This document shows positions 45,300 to 58,084 of a stretch of DNA of 64,000 nt, piece after piece (positions within the stretch are counted from its first letter, which is position 1; every line of letters starts with the position of its first letter). The notes under the pieces were generated by a model. It was not told where the DNA came from and did not search any database. It was given only the letters and a program-made list of their open reading frames with translations. A program made the translations under genes and the position numbers. The DNA comes from Dolomedes plantarius (Eukaryota > Arthropoda > Arachnida > Araneae > Dolomedidae). The stretch lies in assembly GCA_907164885.2 (NCBI GenBank), contig OU015490.1:234257832-234321831 (forward strand). The letters run 5' to 3'.

Positions 45300-45770
45300 A
45301 CAATTAGCTGCCCATCTGTCCTCAAGCTTCTGATTATTGGCTTCAGAGGTCTCCGCTAAAGAGAACAGTACAAATTGGCAGATGGATGCCCATTTCTTGG
45401 GACTTATTGCAGAGGGACAGTTTATTACAATGAGGGTAAGGGTTCTAATGAACTTTTAAGCGATATAGATGTTTAGCGGGACAATCATGGCCAATCTAAA
45501 GTCGAGTAATTGCAAAAGCTTCTATTCTTCGGGCATATGGGATGTATTTAAGGTTAATAAGCTAAAGTTTACTTGAGTTCCTAGTTTTAGTTCTTGATAT
45601 AAAAGCTTCTTTATTTTTTCCTTTAAGTACTGTTTTATGGAACCATACGAAGCGTAACTGAAATTTTAATGACTGCAATACCCGTTTTTGTCAAATAATC
45701 CCTAAGTTCGTTACCATTGACTCCGCGGTGGGCTGGAATCCTTTGTAGGAAGAAAAGTTTAGGACTACTG
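45300..45770 (-). pseudogene. LINE RNase H / C-terminal fragment
   Basis: The minus strand reads RIPAHRGVNGNELRDYLTK (45680-45742), matching the WIP.H.G..GNE.AD.LAK block of LINE-encoded RNase H. Downstream in other frames come HDCPAKHLYRLK (45450-45488) and LCNKSQEMGIHLPIC (45368-45412), the conserved tail that follows RNase H in many arthropod LINE ORF2 proteins. Several frameshifts and stops show it is dead. The reverse transcriptase part is not seen. Confidence 0.6.
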
Positions 45771-46276
45771 TTGTGATTTTGATGATAAAGTACGGATAAG
45801 GTATTAACATTCAAGTGTCTTCTAGATTAAAATATATAGATAGTCTTTATTTTGCATGACCTATAGCTTCAACAGCTGCCTTTGAATAAAGCAAAAAGCA
45901 GATTTCTTAAATTTATATTGATGACATTTTAGTTGGGTTATGCCATGTGGATAGTCTCCATTTTTCCAACGAATGCAGATGCATCATCATATCTACTGGA
46001 ATAGGAAAAGCAAAAGCTTAACTAAAGATCCCCTCACCACCATTCACATAGTCACATAGGCATTCTTGACCCAACAGTGTAGATTAAAACTACTAATTTT
46101 CTTGTTCATAAGGAAGTTTCGAACAGAAAAACGTGTTTTATTGTTTGTATACTACAAAGTATTTTTCTTTCTCTTTCTCATAGCGAAGCATTAAGTAATA
46201 AAATACCTTGTTGGCTAAATGTGCACTATTCATACATTTTACATTAGACTTTTTCTAAAACGTTGAAGTCGTGATA
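45771..46276. other. Unannotated sequence, possibly more LINE relic
   Basis: Probably includes the upstream continuation of the LINE fragment on the minus strand, but I could not align it to any motif. Confidence 0.25.
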
Positions 46277-46442
46277 TACACTCATGGACAAAAAAATTAG
46301 CGCACCAAGAAATAATTTCGGGATCGTAACGAAACTTACAATGAAGGTACATGTCGGGGAGATATGCAAATGATTAGAAATGCAGCGTGATTGCGCATTA
46401 CGTATAGCCGGTAGAGGGCGTTGAACATCGTACTCTGTGGAG

Positions 46443-46449
46443 TATAAAA
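46443..46449 (+). promoter_or_regulatory. TATA-like box of the Tc1-like transposase
   Basis: TATAAAA lies 62 bp upstream of the transposase ATG, inside the element. The spacing suits a TATA box with a short 5' untranslated region. Confidence 0.5.
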
Positions 46450-46510
46450 CAGGTAACCAAAGCTTGTTTGAGTGTGCTGAATCATTTACAAAGGAAGAGC
46501 TGAGATAGAC

Positions 46511-47531
46511 ATGCCATTACGCCGTGTTCGAAGACAATATAAGCAGTTGTCGCAGTTTGAGAGGGGGAGAATCGTCGGGATGATGGAAGCTGGGTGGTCA
46601 GCTAGGCGAGTAGCTCGTCAATTAGGCCGCTCTGATTGTGCTGTGAGGAGGTGTTGGGACCAGTTGACCCAAGAGATGTTATGTACACGAAGACCAGGAT
46701 CAGGACGCCCTCGACAGACCAGTCGTCGAGAAGACCGCCACATCGTAAGAAATGCACGCTTACAGCCAACTGCTTCATCGGCCGCCATCCAGGCACAGGT
46801 AGCACCTTCACTAGGGGCCTCTGTGTCTTCTCGAACCATACGAAGGTGCCTGGCTGAAGGACAGTTGGTATCGCGGCGCCCATTACGTGTGTTGCCCTTG
46901 ACGCCCACCCATCGACGCCTCCGTTTGGAGTTTTGCCGCGCACGAGGAAACTGGACTGCAGCGGAATGGAACCAGGTCGTCTTTAGCGACGAATCCAGAT
47001 CTCGGCAGTGATGACAATCTTGTTCGTGTGTCGAGAGCCCGTGGTGAACGCTTCAATCCTGCCTTTGCTGTACAGCGACACATCGCTCCCACAACTGGTG
47101 TGATGGTATGGGGTGCCATTGCCTACAATACACGGTCACCCCTAGTATTGTTCCGTGGCACCATGACAGCCCAGCGGTATGTTCATGAAATCCTGCAACC
47201 ACATGTGTTGCCACTCATGCAACGGCTCCCAGGAGCCATTTTTCAACAAGACAATGCTCGGCCTCATACGGCAAGGGTGTCACAAGACTGTCTCCGCACT
47301 GTTATTACCCTTCCTTGACCTGCCCGATCCCCAGATTTGTCTCCAATCGAGCATATCTGGGATCATTTGGGACGACGAGTTGGGCATCCCACGAGTTTGA
47401 ACGAACTAGAGGCAAGGTTACAGCAAATATGGAACGAAATGTCACAAGACATCATACAGAACTTGTATGACTCAATGCCCGATCGTATCGCATCATGCAT
47501 TCGCGCTAGAGGGGGTCCAACGGAGTATTAA
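46511..47531 (+). pseudogene. Tc1-like transposase, frameshifted and nonsense-mutated
   Basis: From ATG 46511 the first 160 or so residues are intact: a helix-turn-helix (LSQFERGRIVGMMEAGWSAR, residues 13-32 and onward to about 52), a GRPR minor-groove motif (65-68), and the first catalytic Asp in VVFSDES (D160, 46988-46990). A deletion just after SR shifts the frame to a stop at 47009-47011. The correct frame resumes from about 47028 with GVMVWGAI, FQQDNARPHTA (second Asp, 47250-47252), then a TGA at 47319-47321 where the family has Trp (LP*PARSPDL), and SPIEHIWD (Glu, 47349-47351). It ends at TAA 47529-47531. Only 32 residues separate the second Asp and the Glu, counting the stop. Confidence 0.9.
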
Positions 47532-47560
47532 CTCCTGTGTTCTTTTGCCCTTTTCTCTGA

Positions 47561-47566
47561 AATAAA
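47561..47566 (+). terminator. Poly(A) signal of the Tc1-like transposase
   Basis: AATAAA lies 30 bp after the transposase stop codon, inside the right terminal region of the element. Confidence 0.55.
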
Positions 47567-47688
47567 TTATCATTTTTCTTTGATTTTCTTATCATTTACT
47601 TATATCAAAGTAGTCATTACGTATGTAAAATTTCGTTTCATTTTGACGACTCCTTCTTGGTGCGCTAATTTTTTTGTCCATGAGTGTA

Positions 47689-48221
47689 TATATGTCTGTA
47701 GTTTTAAGAGATCCGACAGATTTGAACAATACTGCAAGAATATAGATTTGAGAACCAATAGATAGCAACTTCTGAATGAGAATTTTTATGTCATATCTCT
47801 GTCAACTAGTTTATTTATTACACATGGCAGTTATTATGTCAATTCCTATAAAACGCAAATTAGAAAAGAGTTAAAATGTAAACTTTACTAAGAAACGTTT
47901 ATTGAAAATTATTACTTATCAAGATGAAAATCTCACCCGTCTTTTTTTAATAAAACGATCTGTAGTTAAAACTACTGATGTGAACGTAAATTTCTAGAAT
48001 ATACTATATTAAGTTTAAACGAGAAAGGATCTGTAGGGTTATTACTTTCGTGCGGGAGTTTTATTGGAGAGTCTAAAAGTAATACGATTGTAGACAATCA
48101 ATTCGCTTTGTCGGACAGTGAATCACCTTTAAAAGCCTCTACTAATTGTTGAACGCCTTTCATATATCTCACATGTTCTAAGCCCCGAAAACAGTTACAT
48201 GATGAGGAGGGGGGGGGTCTA
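47689..48221. other. Unannotated sequence
   Basis: AT-rich; G run near 48210. No supported feature. Confidence 0.4.
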
Positions 48222-48225
48222 TGGT

Positions 48226-48555
48226 ACTATGTTCTCCAGAGACCCGAAACTAGGGTCTGCCATAAGACTTTCATAAGAATCTCTTATTTGGGCCTGCCCG
48301 CTCTTCACACTCAAGTCGAAACTAAGATGTAATACAGAACTTTACAAAACACGTAAGTGAAAAGAAATAACTTGAACAACATTACAGTCACATGCTCCCC
48401 AGACACCCGAAATAGGGTCTGCCATAAAACTTCGATCTCTCATAAGAATCTCTTCTTTGGGCCAAACCGTTCTTCACACTCAAGTCGACGCTAAGATGTA
48501 ATACAGAACTTTCAAAACACTTAAGTTAAAATAAATAACTTAGAACATTACAGTC
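48226..48555 (+). repeat. ~164-bp tandem duplication
   Basis: Two adjacent units (about 48226-48390 and 48391-48555) share CACTCAAGTCGA..CTAAGATG, TAATACAGAACTTT and end in CATTACAGTCA. They differ by small indels, so the duplication is not recent. Confidence 0.85.
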
Positions 48556-49885
48556 ATAGCTGTATTTGCATTTTTATTCCCTCTAATTTATTTAACATGT
48601 GCATTAAAATGTACAAGACTAATAGGGAAATATATAAAAACAATAAGAATGAAATTTCGGAAAAAGGATTTGGAGCAATAAATCATTAATGAAAACGTGT
48701 CAAGATCGTAACAAAATACAACGAGTGAAAGGACCTTATGGTAATAGTCAAATTTCATGCAGAAAATAACGAAAAGCAAGCCAAGTTCTCATTCTGTAGT
48801 ACACCTCCCAGATCATATTTATTGATATAGAAAGCAATGACATCCATCAGGAGAAATTAATGATCACATTAATGAATTCTGGCGTTCGAAATATAACGTT
48901 GCTTTAGGAATGGGTTGAATCGAAGAAAAGTGCAATTAAGTGCTGATTAATTAGTCAAACCTAATTTCAATGAATGATATACGATTCTAGCTAGTTGTAT
49001 AAGTTCCTGTATAATCTAATTTGCCGTGATCTCTTTTCGGCAGCTTATCTGTTTTACTCTGTTAACGGTCAGCAACGGAAGAAAAATGTAAATAATATTT
49101 ACCGAATATAATTATGCGCGTAGTGTTCGGACAACATGTTATTATTACAAAGTGTCACAAATCAAAGTGTCAAGTTAATACACTCACTACTAGAGGAGCT
49201 GCAATGGAACCGCTACTGAAAAAAGTATGTAATGGTTTATGGCTTTATAACTTAGGAGCCACTATTGCTTATTCATGTCATAATTAATGAACCTCCACGA
49301 CATAACCTAAATGAATAAATGTTATTTCCCCTTGCTCGACACATTAATATAAAGACTCACTTTCGGAGTTGCTGTCAAAACCTATGTAAAAATTGTTCCA
49401 TGACAGGATGTAAGATCATAGAAATTCTATCACTGTATGAATTTCATAAATATGAAAATTTTTGATTGAGAGATCAACTCCGCGAACTGCACAGCGATGG
49501 CAGCGATTTCATGATATCTCATCCGATATTCCGAATATTTTACCCATATGGGATGGAATTGGGAAAGCAAACAATAATAATTTCATTTCAATATAATGCG
49601 TTTTTTCTGTTTGTTTGTTAAACCTTATGCGTTTTATCAGGGTTTAACTTCTTTTACGCAGCGCAAGAAACATGATTATTTCCACAATTCTTGAATTGCT
49701 GCACATCTTCAGTTATTTTCCTCTAATAGTTTTGAATGTCCATTTTGATTGTCCTGTGCTAAGTTGTGTTTACACCTTAGATCGCGTTTGCAAAAACAAT
49801 AACACGTGAGTAAGACATTTTCTAACTTTAGTAAATATAAAATGATTGACAGAGGTATTAACAACAAACGCTACGCAGAAATAGC
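48556..49885. other. Unannotated sequence with homeodomain-like words
   Basis: No gene recognised. Between 48850 and 49150 words such as ATTAATGATCACATTAATGA, GATTAATTAG and TAATTATG are frequent in otherwise mixed sequence. Confidence 0.3.
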
Positions 49886-50035
49886 AGCCATTTTAAAATA
49901 TTTTTTTCAGCGGTTCCAAATGTTATGTTCGTATGGGATTGATGTGAGTGAAATTATCTGGATTATTTTAAAATATTTTTTTCAACGGTTCTAAATGTTA
50001 TGTTCGTATGGGATTGATGTGGGTGAATTTATCTA
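49886..50035 (+). repeat. 75-bp tandem duplication
   Basis: ATTTTAAAATATTTTTTTCA followed by CGGTTC.AAATGTTATG occurs at 49890 and 49965, with a few differences between units. Confidence 0.9.
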
Positions 50036-50186
50036 GATCATTTTTACAATTATTCCTCATTGATTATTATCTAAAACAATGGTACACAAATTGTGGGTTG
50101 CGACATACAGAGGGGTCATGAAAAAATATTGGAAGGGTCGCAAATAGTCTGAAGTAAATTTATATCATACTGAATTGTTTATATTA

Positions 50187-50466
50187 TCACCCAGTGGCGT
50201 AGTGGTTAAAAGCTTCACGCTGCCACACCGCAGGTCCAGGGTTCGTCTGGACAAGGCCGATTCAGCCTTTCATCCCTTGAGTGGATCAATGAATGAGGAC
50301 CAAGAGTGCTTGGGAAATAAATTCTAGGGGCCCAACGTCAGGTTGACCACTTGACTGAGACATACGGTATATGGCACCCCAAGCCCACGGTTAAGAAAAC
50401 GGAGATAGGCACCACCGGCCTTGGTCCACGGTGGACTGTTGTGCCATGAGTTTAGTTTAGCTTTTA
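50187..50466 (+). mobile_element. tRNA-derived SINE inside the hAT relic
   Basis: Box A TGGCGTAGTGG (50195-50205) and a degenerate box B GGTTCGTCTGG (50240-50250). The head resembles the SINE at 54032 (CCAGTG..TAAGTGGTTAA). Possible imperfect target duplication: GAATTGTTTATATTA (50172-50186) and GAATTATTATATTA (50467-50480). No clear A tail. Confidence 0.7.
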
Positions 50467-50602
50467 GAATTATTATATTAAAATGTACGCTTTAAAATTT
50501 AAATTATTACATATTTTTAATATTTTTATTTATATTTTTTATGTGTTAAAAATATACGATATTGTTAAATGAGGTGACAAACCGTCTTACAAGGTTACAT
50601 TG

Positions 50603-50735
50603 CTCCCATTCGCTCTTACCTGTATCTTCGAGACTGGGTTTTCAAAAGCTGTAAAAATCAAACAGCGATGATATGAGAGTTGCATTCTCCCATATTTCAC
50701 AAAATATTGAACAAATACTATCTCAGGTCCGGGTT
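50603..50735 (+). pseudogene. hAT transposase C-terminal fragment
   Basis: One frame reads LPFALTCIFETGFSKAVKIK (compare LPF.TTYLCE.GFS...IK of hAT dimerisation domains). After a stop and frameshift another reads DMRVAFSHISQNIEQILSQV (compare DLR.ALS.I.P.I..L). The order and spacing match the C-terminal region of hAT transposases. Confidence 0.65.
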
Positions 50736-50863
50736 TACTATTCTCATTAATTTTTTATCTTTATTTAGTACAATTAAATAATATTTTTATTTAAATATAA
50801 AGTTTAAGTCGCATGAGATTTGGTAAGGAAGACATTTAAAAAAAATTTTCTTGTGCAAAGTGT

Positions 50864-50923
50864 ATATATATATTAATTATATATCTATATCTATCTATAT
50901 ATATTAAACATATATATATATTA

Positions 50924-50962
<39 letters not shown>
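50864..50962. repeat. Interrupted (TA)n tract
   Basis: TA runs with ATCTATCT and TTAAACA interruptions; ATATATATTAAAC occurs twice. Confidence 0.9.
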
Positions 50963-50964
<2 letters not shown>

Positions 50965-51641
50965 GTTTCGCTGCGTTGTCAGGTGACCTACATTTAATCG
51001 TTATAAACTCCAACGCTGATTTTCCCTAATAACTGAGAAAATTCTTTTTAGCTTCAATGGCATAATATGCGCATATATCATTCATCGCACGTATTTTTAA
51101 ATAGAAAATTTTCCAGCGAACAACAACAGAAAAAAAGTGGCAGTGTCAATCGAAAATTGCTGCCAATAGCTGTAACACCTACTAAACCGTCAAGACTAAA
51201 ATCTAGAATAAAATATTTATCTCATTTGCATTGGCCGTGCTGTGGAACAGTGGTATGGCGTAGGCTGAGAAAGAAACACGAAATAAAATCATCTGACGTT
51301 AAAGGAAATAGTTGTATGGAATAACTTTTCAGCGGTCTTTTAAAGAAGCTAAATGGTGAAAGGTTGAGTTTAAGCTGGATGAATAAGGAGAGGTTTATGC
51401 GTTGTTTATGCTTTTGAACTTGAAAAAGTAACTCTTTTTTTTAATCTATTACTTTTCAGTGAAGGGTTATTTATTGTGCAGGTTTAAAGAAGGGTTGTTT
51501 GTATCATTGAATGGAATAAGTGTTTTTTAGGTATCTATTTAAATAACGATATATTTAGACACATACTTCCGACACTTAAAATCCAACAGCTTATATAAAT
51601 TGCATAATCATATCTATCGCTCTCTCTTTATGTATCTATCT

Positions 51642-51694
<53 letters not shown>

Positions 51695-52364
51695 ATGAAA
51701 TCAATGATAATGAGGAACAGAAAAAAATATCTTAGTCTCCACCAAATCTCTTGAAACTCGAAGCCCACTAAATACTATGAAATCAAAATTCATTAAGCTC
51801 AATAGTTCTTAAGCCCAAAATCTTTAGAGTTAAGCTAATAAATAAATACTACAAAAAATATATTGGTAGATATATCGGCCCTATTGATATTGAGTTGTTT
51901 TCTTTATGATACCGACAACTTTTAGGAAGTAATTTCGTTGTTTTATGTTGTCTTTATATGGAGTTAAGTTCATACCTTTAAGCACATATAAAGGAGTGTG
52001 ATGTCTGATTTCTTTAAACTATAAAAACTCTCCGCATATAAAAATGATATTTTTCATATGTTGGTAAAATTTGAATAAAAAATTTTTATACCCTTCCGAT
52101 TAAAAATTAGTTGCACTATAAATGGATCACTAAACCTCGTTTTGCGGACGCCATGGTTATGTTGTATTCACGCCTATTTTCAGCGTAACGAAATTATTTT
52201 TAATTTAGACTTGTGAATCCCGCAAAAGACTTCGACTTTACGGTCTATGTGGGGGAACTGTATTTCCATGAAATAATAAAACAATTGCAACGAGAAAGAG
52301 GAAATTAGATAACTTACTGCAAAGCAAACAGGCCATTCTACACAACGAAAACAACACGGTTTGA
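50963..52364. other. Unannotated sequence with a (TA)n array
   Basis: A 49-bp TA run lies at 51644-51692. The frame at 51067-51324 (plus, 85 codons) is basic and has no known domain; TTGGCCGTGCTGTGGAACAG within it may be a small SINE-head relic. No gene supported. Confidence 0.35.
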
Positions 52365-52712
52365 AATGTTGTCGTTGTTGTCTGTTATGCCCCTGGCTGG
52401 AGGCATTCCAGATTAGGTCCATATAGGCTACCGGACAGTAGGGTGCGTCTCCGGTTTATAAAGGCACCACGAGTATCGGATTCTGATTTAGCCAGGTTCC
52501 ATCTCAATTTTGACCGAGTACCTCCAAAGGGAGACATATAAGGGGGATCGTACCCTCTCCCAACCTCTCTGACCTCATAGAAAGTATTTCCGGTCTACGG
52601 ATTATCGTGCCCATATCTAACCTAGACACAGACGTATTTAATGGTGCTTGTCGGGATCCGATCTGTGCAGCCTCAGCATAGAAAACCGAAGCGTTACTAC
52701 TAGGCTACCTAA
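52365..52712 (-). mobile_element. tRNA-derived SINE (minus strand)
   Basis: On the minus strand box A is TAGCCTAGTAG (52697-52707) and box B GATCGGATCCC (52653-52663). The body runs left and ends in a CAA-rich tail (complement of GTTGTCGTTGTTGTC at 52367-52381). Confidence 0.7.
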
Positions 52713-53740
52713 AACCTCATGATTAGAAATGGTTTGAGGAAACGAGAAAAATGAACGAGTAAAGGAACGAGTCTAAAGGAACGAGTTGCCAAGAAATATT
52801 CAAAAGAGAAATTCTAATATATAGAGTAGAAAAAGAAAATTTTATAATTATAAATTGTATAATTGTATTTATGGATCATCATTAAATAACATAAAGAAGA
52901 AAATGTTTGCAAAAATATTGAAGCGATTTCAGCTTCATCATGGATAAAGCAATCCTGTTTTAATTTATAATAAGTAATTCCTCTTCTTTTTCTAAACAAT
53001 TGCATTCAGCTCAGAAACAAAAACTTACCTATAAAACAATGTAATGAGTATAAAAAGGTCATTTGTTGCTGTTATTGCTGTTCGATGAATGTATTTAATT
53101 TTTTTTAATTTAATTCTGTTCTTTTTCGGGTAAATAATATTATAATTAATTAAATTTTGGAATAATGGATAGAGGAAATCTCTGTTTCTCTTTCCCGTTG
53201 TTGCCATTAAGATGAAGATTATTTTGAGTCACACTCAAAAGAAATAAGTGTAATGATTCTTAACTAAATATCCCATTGCTTGCATTAAATGATTCCTTTC
53301 TATAAATTCAGATTATTTTTATATACAACTGAATATAATACTTTCAAATTCTATCTAGGATTACATATATTTTAACTATTTAAATGTCGATTCATCCAAG
53401 TTAGTTTCTTAATATTTTCCTTCATATCTACCCTGTTTGATATATTTTAAAATAATCCGCATTATAAAAAAATATCAGTAATTAACATTACTAGCACGAA
53501 CTATGTAATGTTATTCTGTGAATATAACCAATAAAAATAGATCAAAAACAATTTGAAAGTTGCTAAAACTTCTTTCAACTCCTAATTTTAATCTTAAATT
53601 CCAATTCTTTTAATTTCTTGATGTTTACTTTCTTTCGCTTGAGATATGTAGTAAATTTAAGTTAAACAACTCTCCACTTTATCTAAGGGCGTAAAAGGGA
53701 AGGCCAGAGATGCATTCAATATTTCTTGTTTATATCACAC
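52713..53740. other. AT-rich unannotated sequence
   Basis: No supported feature. Confidence 0.4.
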
Positions 53741-53741
53741 T

Positions 53742-53810
<69 letters not shown>
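53741..53810. repeat. (CA)n-(TA)n compound microsatellite
   Basis: A CA run then about 50 bp of TA, ending exactly at the next transposon. Confidence 0.95.
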
Positions 53811-53814
<4 letters not shown>

Positions 53815-54528
53815 AAACCTCTTTTATCCGGACTAACTCGGACTATAGACAATCAAAAATTCAGATAATCCGGGTAATATGGGTAATAAGTAAAACAAAA
53901 TCCTTAACTAAGCAGACCGTTTATTACGATAAAAAACTATGTTTTGTAACAAAATCACATAATACTGTTTACAATACATTAAAAAATACAAAAATAACTT
54001 TTCACATCATCTGTTTTGAAAGAACATTTGTCGTCCAGTGTCTAAGTGGTTAAGGCATCAGCGTTCTACACCAGGGGCGCGGGTTCGATCCCCGCATAAG
54101 GCTTGGTTTTATTCTGGGGGACTGGTCAGTCTTCCGCCTGCAAAAGGCTCCCCTTTCTAGGCTGCGTCTAGAAAGGGGAGCTGCAACCCATCGTCCATCG
54201 CCGGTGTCATTGTTTGATAAAATATTTCTGAGATTGTGTGTTTTGTCTGTTTCTATTTCCTTGTATTCATATGTACACCGGACTGGGGTGTAATGTCGTC
54301 ATCCCCCAGGGACGTTAGCAAAAAAAAAAAATTTGTAAGTCTAGTAAAACTTTCTTAAACTCAACAAAAAGATTTTATTACCATAAAAAATCGAATATTT
54401 TGCGTACTTGTAGTTACTTTCTTTCCATCATAGTTCAAAATAATTATCTAATGTGAACATTAAATAAGAATAAAGTCTACAAATCTTACCCGGATTATCT
54501 CGAGATCCGGATAAACGAGGTTTTACTG
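53811..54528. mobile_element. Tigger/pogo-like element, AGTAAAACCTCGTTTATCCGG family, copy 1
   Basis: Left end AGTAAAACCTCTTTTATCCG, right end complementary to CAGTAAAACCTCGTTTATCC. Subterminal ATAATCCGGGTAAT resembles other Tigger ends. A 299-bp SINE is inserted at 54032. Without SINE and duplication it is about 413 bp, close to the related copy at 57674-58082, which lies in the opposite orientation. (TA)n flanks both sides. Confidence 0.8.
54032..54330 (+). mobile_element. tRNA-derived SINE with target duplication
   Basis: Box A TGTCTAAGTGG (54039-54049) and a consensus box B GGTTCGATCCC (54082-54092). The tRNA-like head is followed by a body containing an inverted CCCCTTTCTAG...CTAGAAAGGGG pair (54152-54179) and a 12-nt A tail. 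ATTTGT flanks both ends (54026-54031 and 54331-54336). It lies inside a Tigger-like element, so it inserted later. Box A and box B are near consensus, so it may retain Pol III promoter activity. Confidence 0.9.
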
Positions 54529-54529
54529 C

Positions 54530-56520
<1,991 letters not shown>

Positions 56521-57078
56521 CTCCGCTATAAATTCAGGGTTTGACTACGGAAAATTTGAAAACTTGAACTAAAAAATATAGCTTCACACCCTTAAAAATA
56601 TATATTGGAGGTTTTTCAATATGCTAAATACAGTGATTTTAATGTGATTTAATTAAAATAATCTGAAATGTCGGCAAGCTTTGTTTTCTTTCTAGAAACC
56701 GCTATAAATTCTCCGCTATAAATTCAGGGTTTGACTACGGAAAATTTGAAAACTTGAACTAAAAAATATAGCTTCACACCCTTAAAAATATATATTGGAG
56801 GTTTTTCAATATGCTAAATACAGTGATTTTAATGTGATTTAATTAAAATAATCTGAAATGTCGGCAAGCTTTGTTTTCTTTCTAGAAACCGCTATAAATT
56901 CTCCGCTATAAATTCAGGGTTTGACTACGGAAAATTTGAAAACTTGAACTAAAAAATATAGCTTCACACCCTTAAAAATATATATTGGAGGTTTTTCAAT
57001 ATGCTAAATACAGTGATTTTAATGTGATTTAATTAAAATAATCTGAAATGTCGGCAAGCTTTGTTTTCTTTCTAGAAA
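56521..57078 (+). repeat. 190-bp unit tandemly present about 2.9 times
   Basis: CTCCGCTATAAATTCAGGGT begins at 56521, 56711 and 56901, exactly 190 bp apart. The copies look identical by eye; the third stops after TTCTTTCTAGAAA. CTATAAATTC is itself repeated at the junctions, a likely slippage or recombination seed. Confidence 0.95.
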
Positions 57079-57671
57079 TTACATTATATTGAATTTTTTA
57101 CGAGTCCTTGAAATTTTTTCGCCTACTTTACATTTTATTTAAAACTTTTTTATGATTTCCTAATAGTCCCCATATATGTTATTGGTTATTTAGAGCTTTT
57201 AAAAATATAAGCAATCTATTTGTCTATGCTACATCTGAATTATAGCTTTCTATTTAGAAATACTCCAAACTTCCCGATGCGAGTAGAAGGAAAAAAATAC
57301 AACACTCTCCCTAAAAGAGTAATTCATTTCTCTGCAGATCGCAAACAACAATCGCAAGAACTTGTCATAAAATTTACTGCACGTGAAAATTACTGCCCAG
57401 AGCATTGCACTCTCAGGAACTGAGAAGCCATACCTGAATAGTCAACAGGTTTAAATTTTTGGAGCTATTAATATTCAGTTTTCAGCAATGCCATAATACT
57501 TCTTACTCAGAAGCTCCGTGAACACTCCTAAACAAAACTTTTTTAGAACCTTCATGAACTGTTGTCAAATTCCGATGTGTGTCACCGTATTACTACAGCA
57601 TTTACAACGCACTATTCAAATGTCATGAAACACACTATTTCAACCTAAAATAAATGTGTGAAATATGACAT
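57079..57671. other. Unannotated sequence
   Basis: The frame at 57220-57423 (plus, 67 codons) has mixed composition but no recognisable domain. Nothing else supported. Confidence 0.35.
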
Positions 57672-57673
57672 TA

Positions 57674-58082
57674 CAGTAAAACCTCGTTTATTTTGCTCTC
57701 GTTGATCTGGATCTCCGGATAATCCGGATCAGATTAGTAAACATATTTTTTGTTTAATGTTCACATTAGATAATTTTTAACTATCATAGAAAGAACGTAA
57801 CTATGAGTACGCCAAATATTCGCTTTTTAGTTTGATGCAATGTATAGTTCCTGCCTATATTGCACAATAAATTATAATGTAAAATGCTATTTTTATATTT
57901 TCTGATGTCTTGTAAACAATACTATGTAATTTTATTTCATAGTTTTTTATCGTAATAAAGGGTAAGTCTGCTATGTTAAGGATTTTGCTGTCCTTATTTC
58001 CCATATTACTCGGATTATCCGGATTTTCGATTGTCTGGATTGCCTATGGTCCCAGTTAGTACGGATGAACGAAGTTTTACTG
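57674..58082. mobile_element. Tigger/pogo-like MITE, AGTAAAACCTCGTTTATCCGG family, copy 2
   Basis: TA-flanked (57672-57673 and 58083-58084). Left end CAGTAAAACCTCGTTTATTT, right end GAACGAAGTTTTACTG. The interior matches 53811-54528 in inverted orientation (AGTTTTTTATCGTAATAAA, ATTATCTAATGTGAAC on the complement). 409 bp, no SINE. Confidence 0.85.
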
Positions 58083-58084
58083 TA

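Larger units (their letters stand above)
46279..47686 (+). mobile_element. Complete Tc1-like transposon
   Basis: Perfect 33-bp terminal inverted repeats (46279-46311 and 47654-47686) begin CACTCATGGACAAAAAAATT and continue AGCGCACCAAGAA. TA duplications are at 46277-46278 and 47687-47688. The 1408-bp length is normal for Tc1-like elements. Internally there is a TATA-like motif at 46443-46449, a transposase reading from 46511 and AATAAA at 47561-47566. Because the ends are intact, the element could be moved by a related transposase, but its own gene is broken. Confidence 0.95.
50078..50760 (+). mobile_element. hAT element relic interrupted by a SINE
   Basis: The left end CAATGGTACACAAATTGTGG continues GTTGCGACATACAGAGGGGT and GGGTCGCAAATAG, the familiar style of hAT termini. 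A decayed hAT transposase C-terminus lies at 50603-50735. A SINE sits between them. No clear right end was found. Confidence 0.6.

Noticed and set aside
46602..47119. Minus-strand frames of 78-113 codons across the Tc1-like element
   Set aside because: They lie antisense to a clearly recognisable transposase; only the plus strand shows the helix-turn-helix, GRPR and DDE motifs.
54032..54110. Functional tRNA gene
   Set aside because: Boxes A and B are present, but the sequence does not fold into a convincing full cloverleaf, a SINE body and A tail follow, and it has a target duplication. The other three heads are even less tRNA-like.
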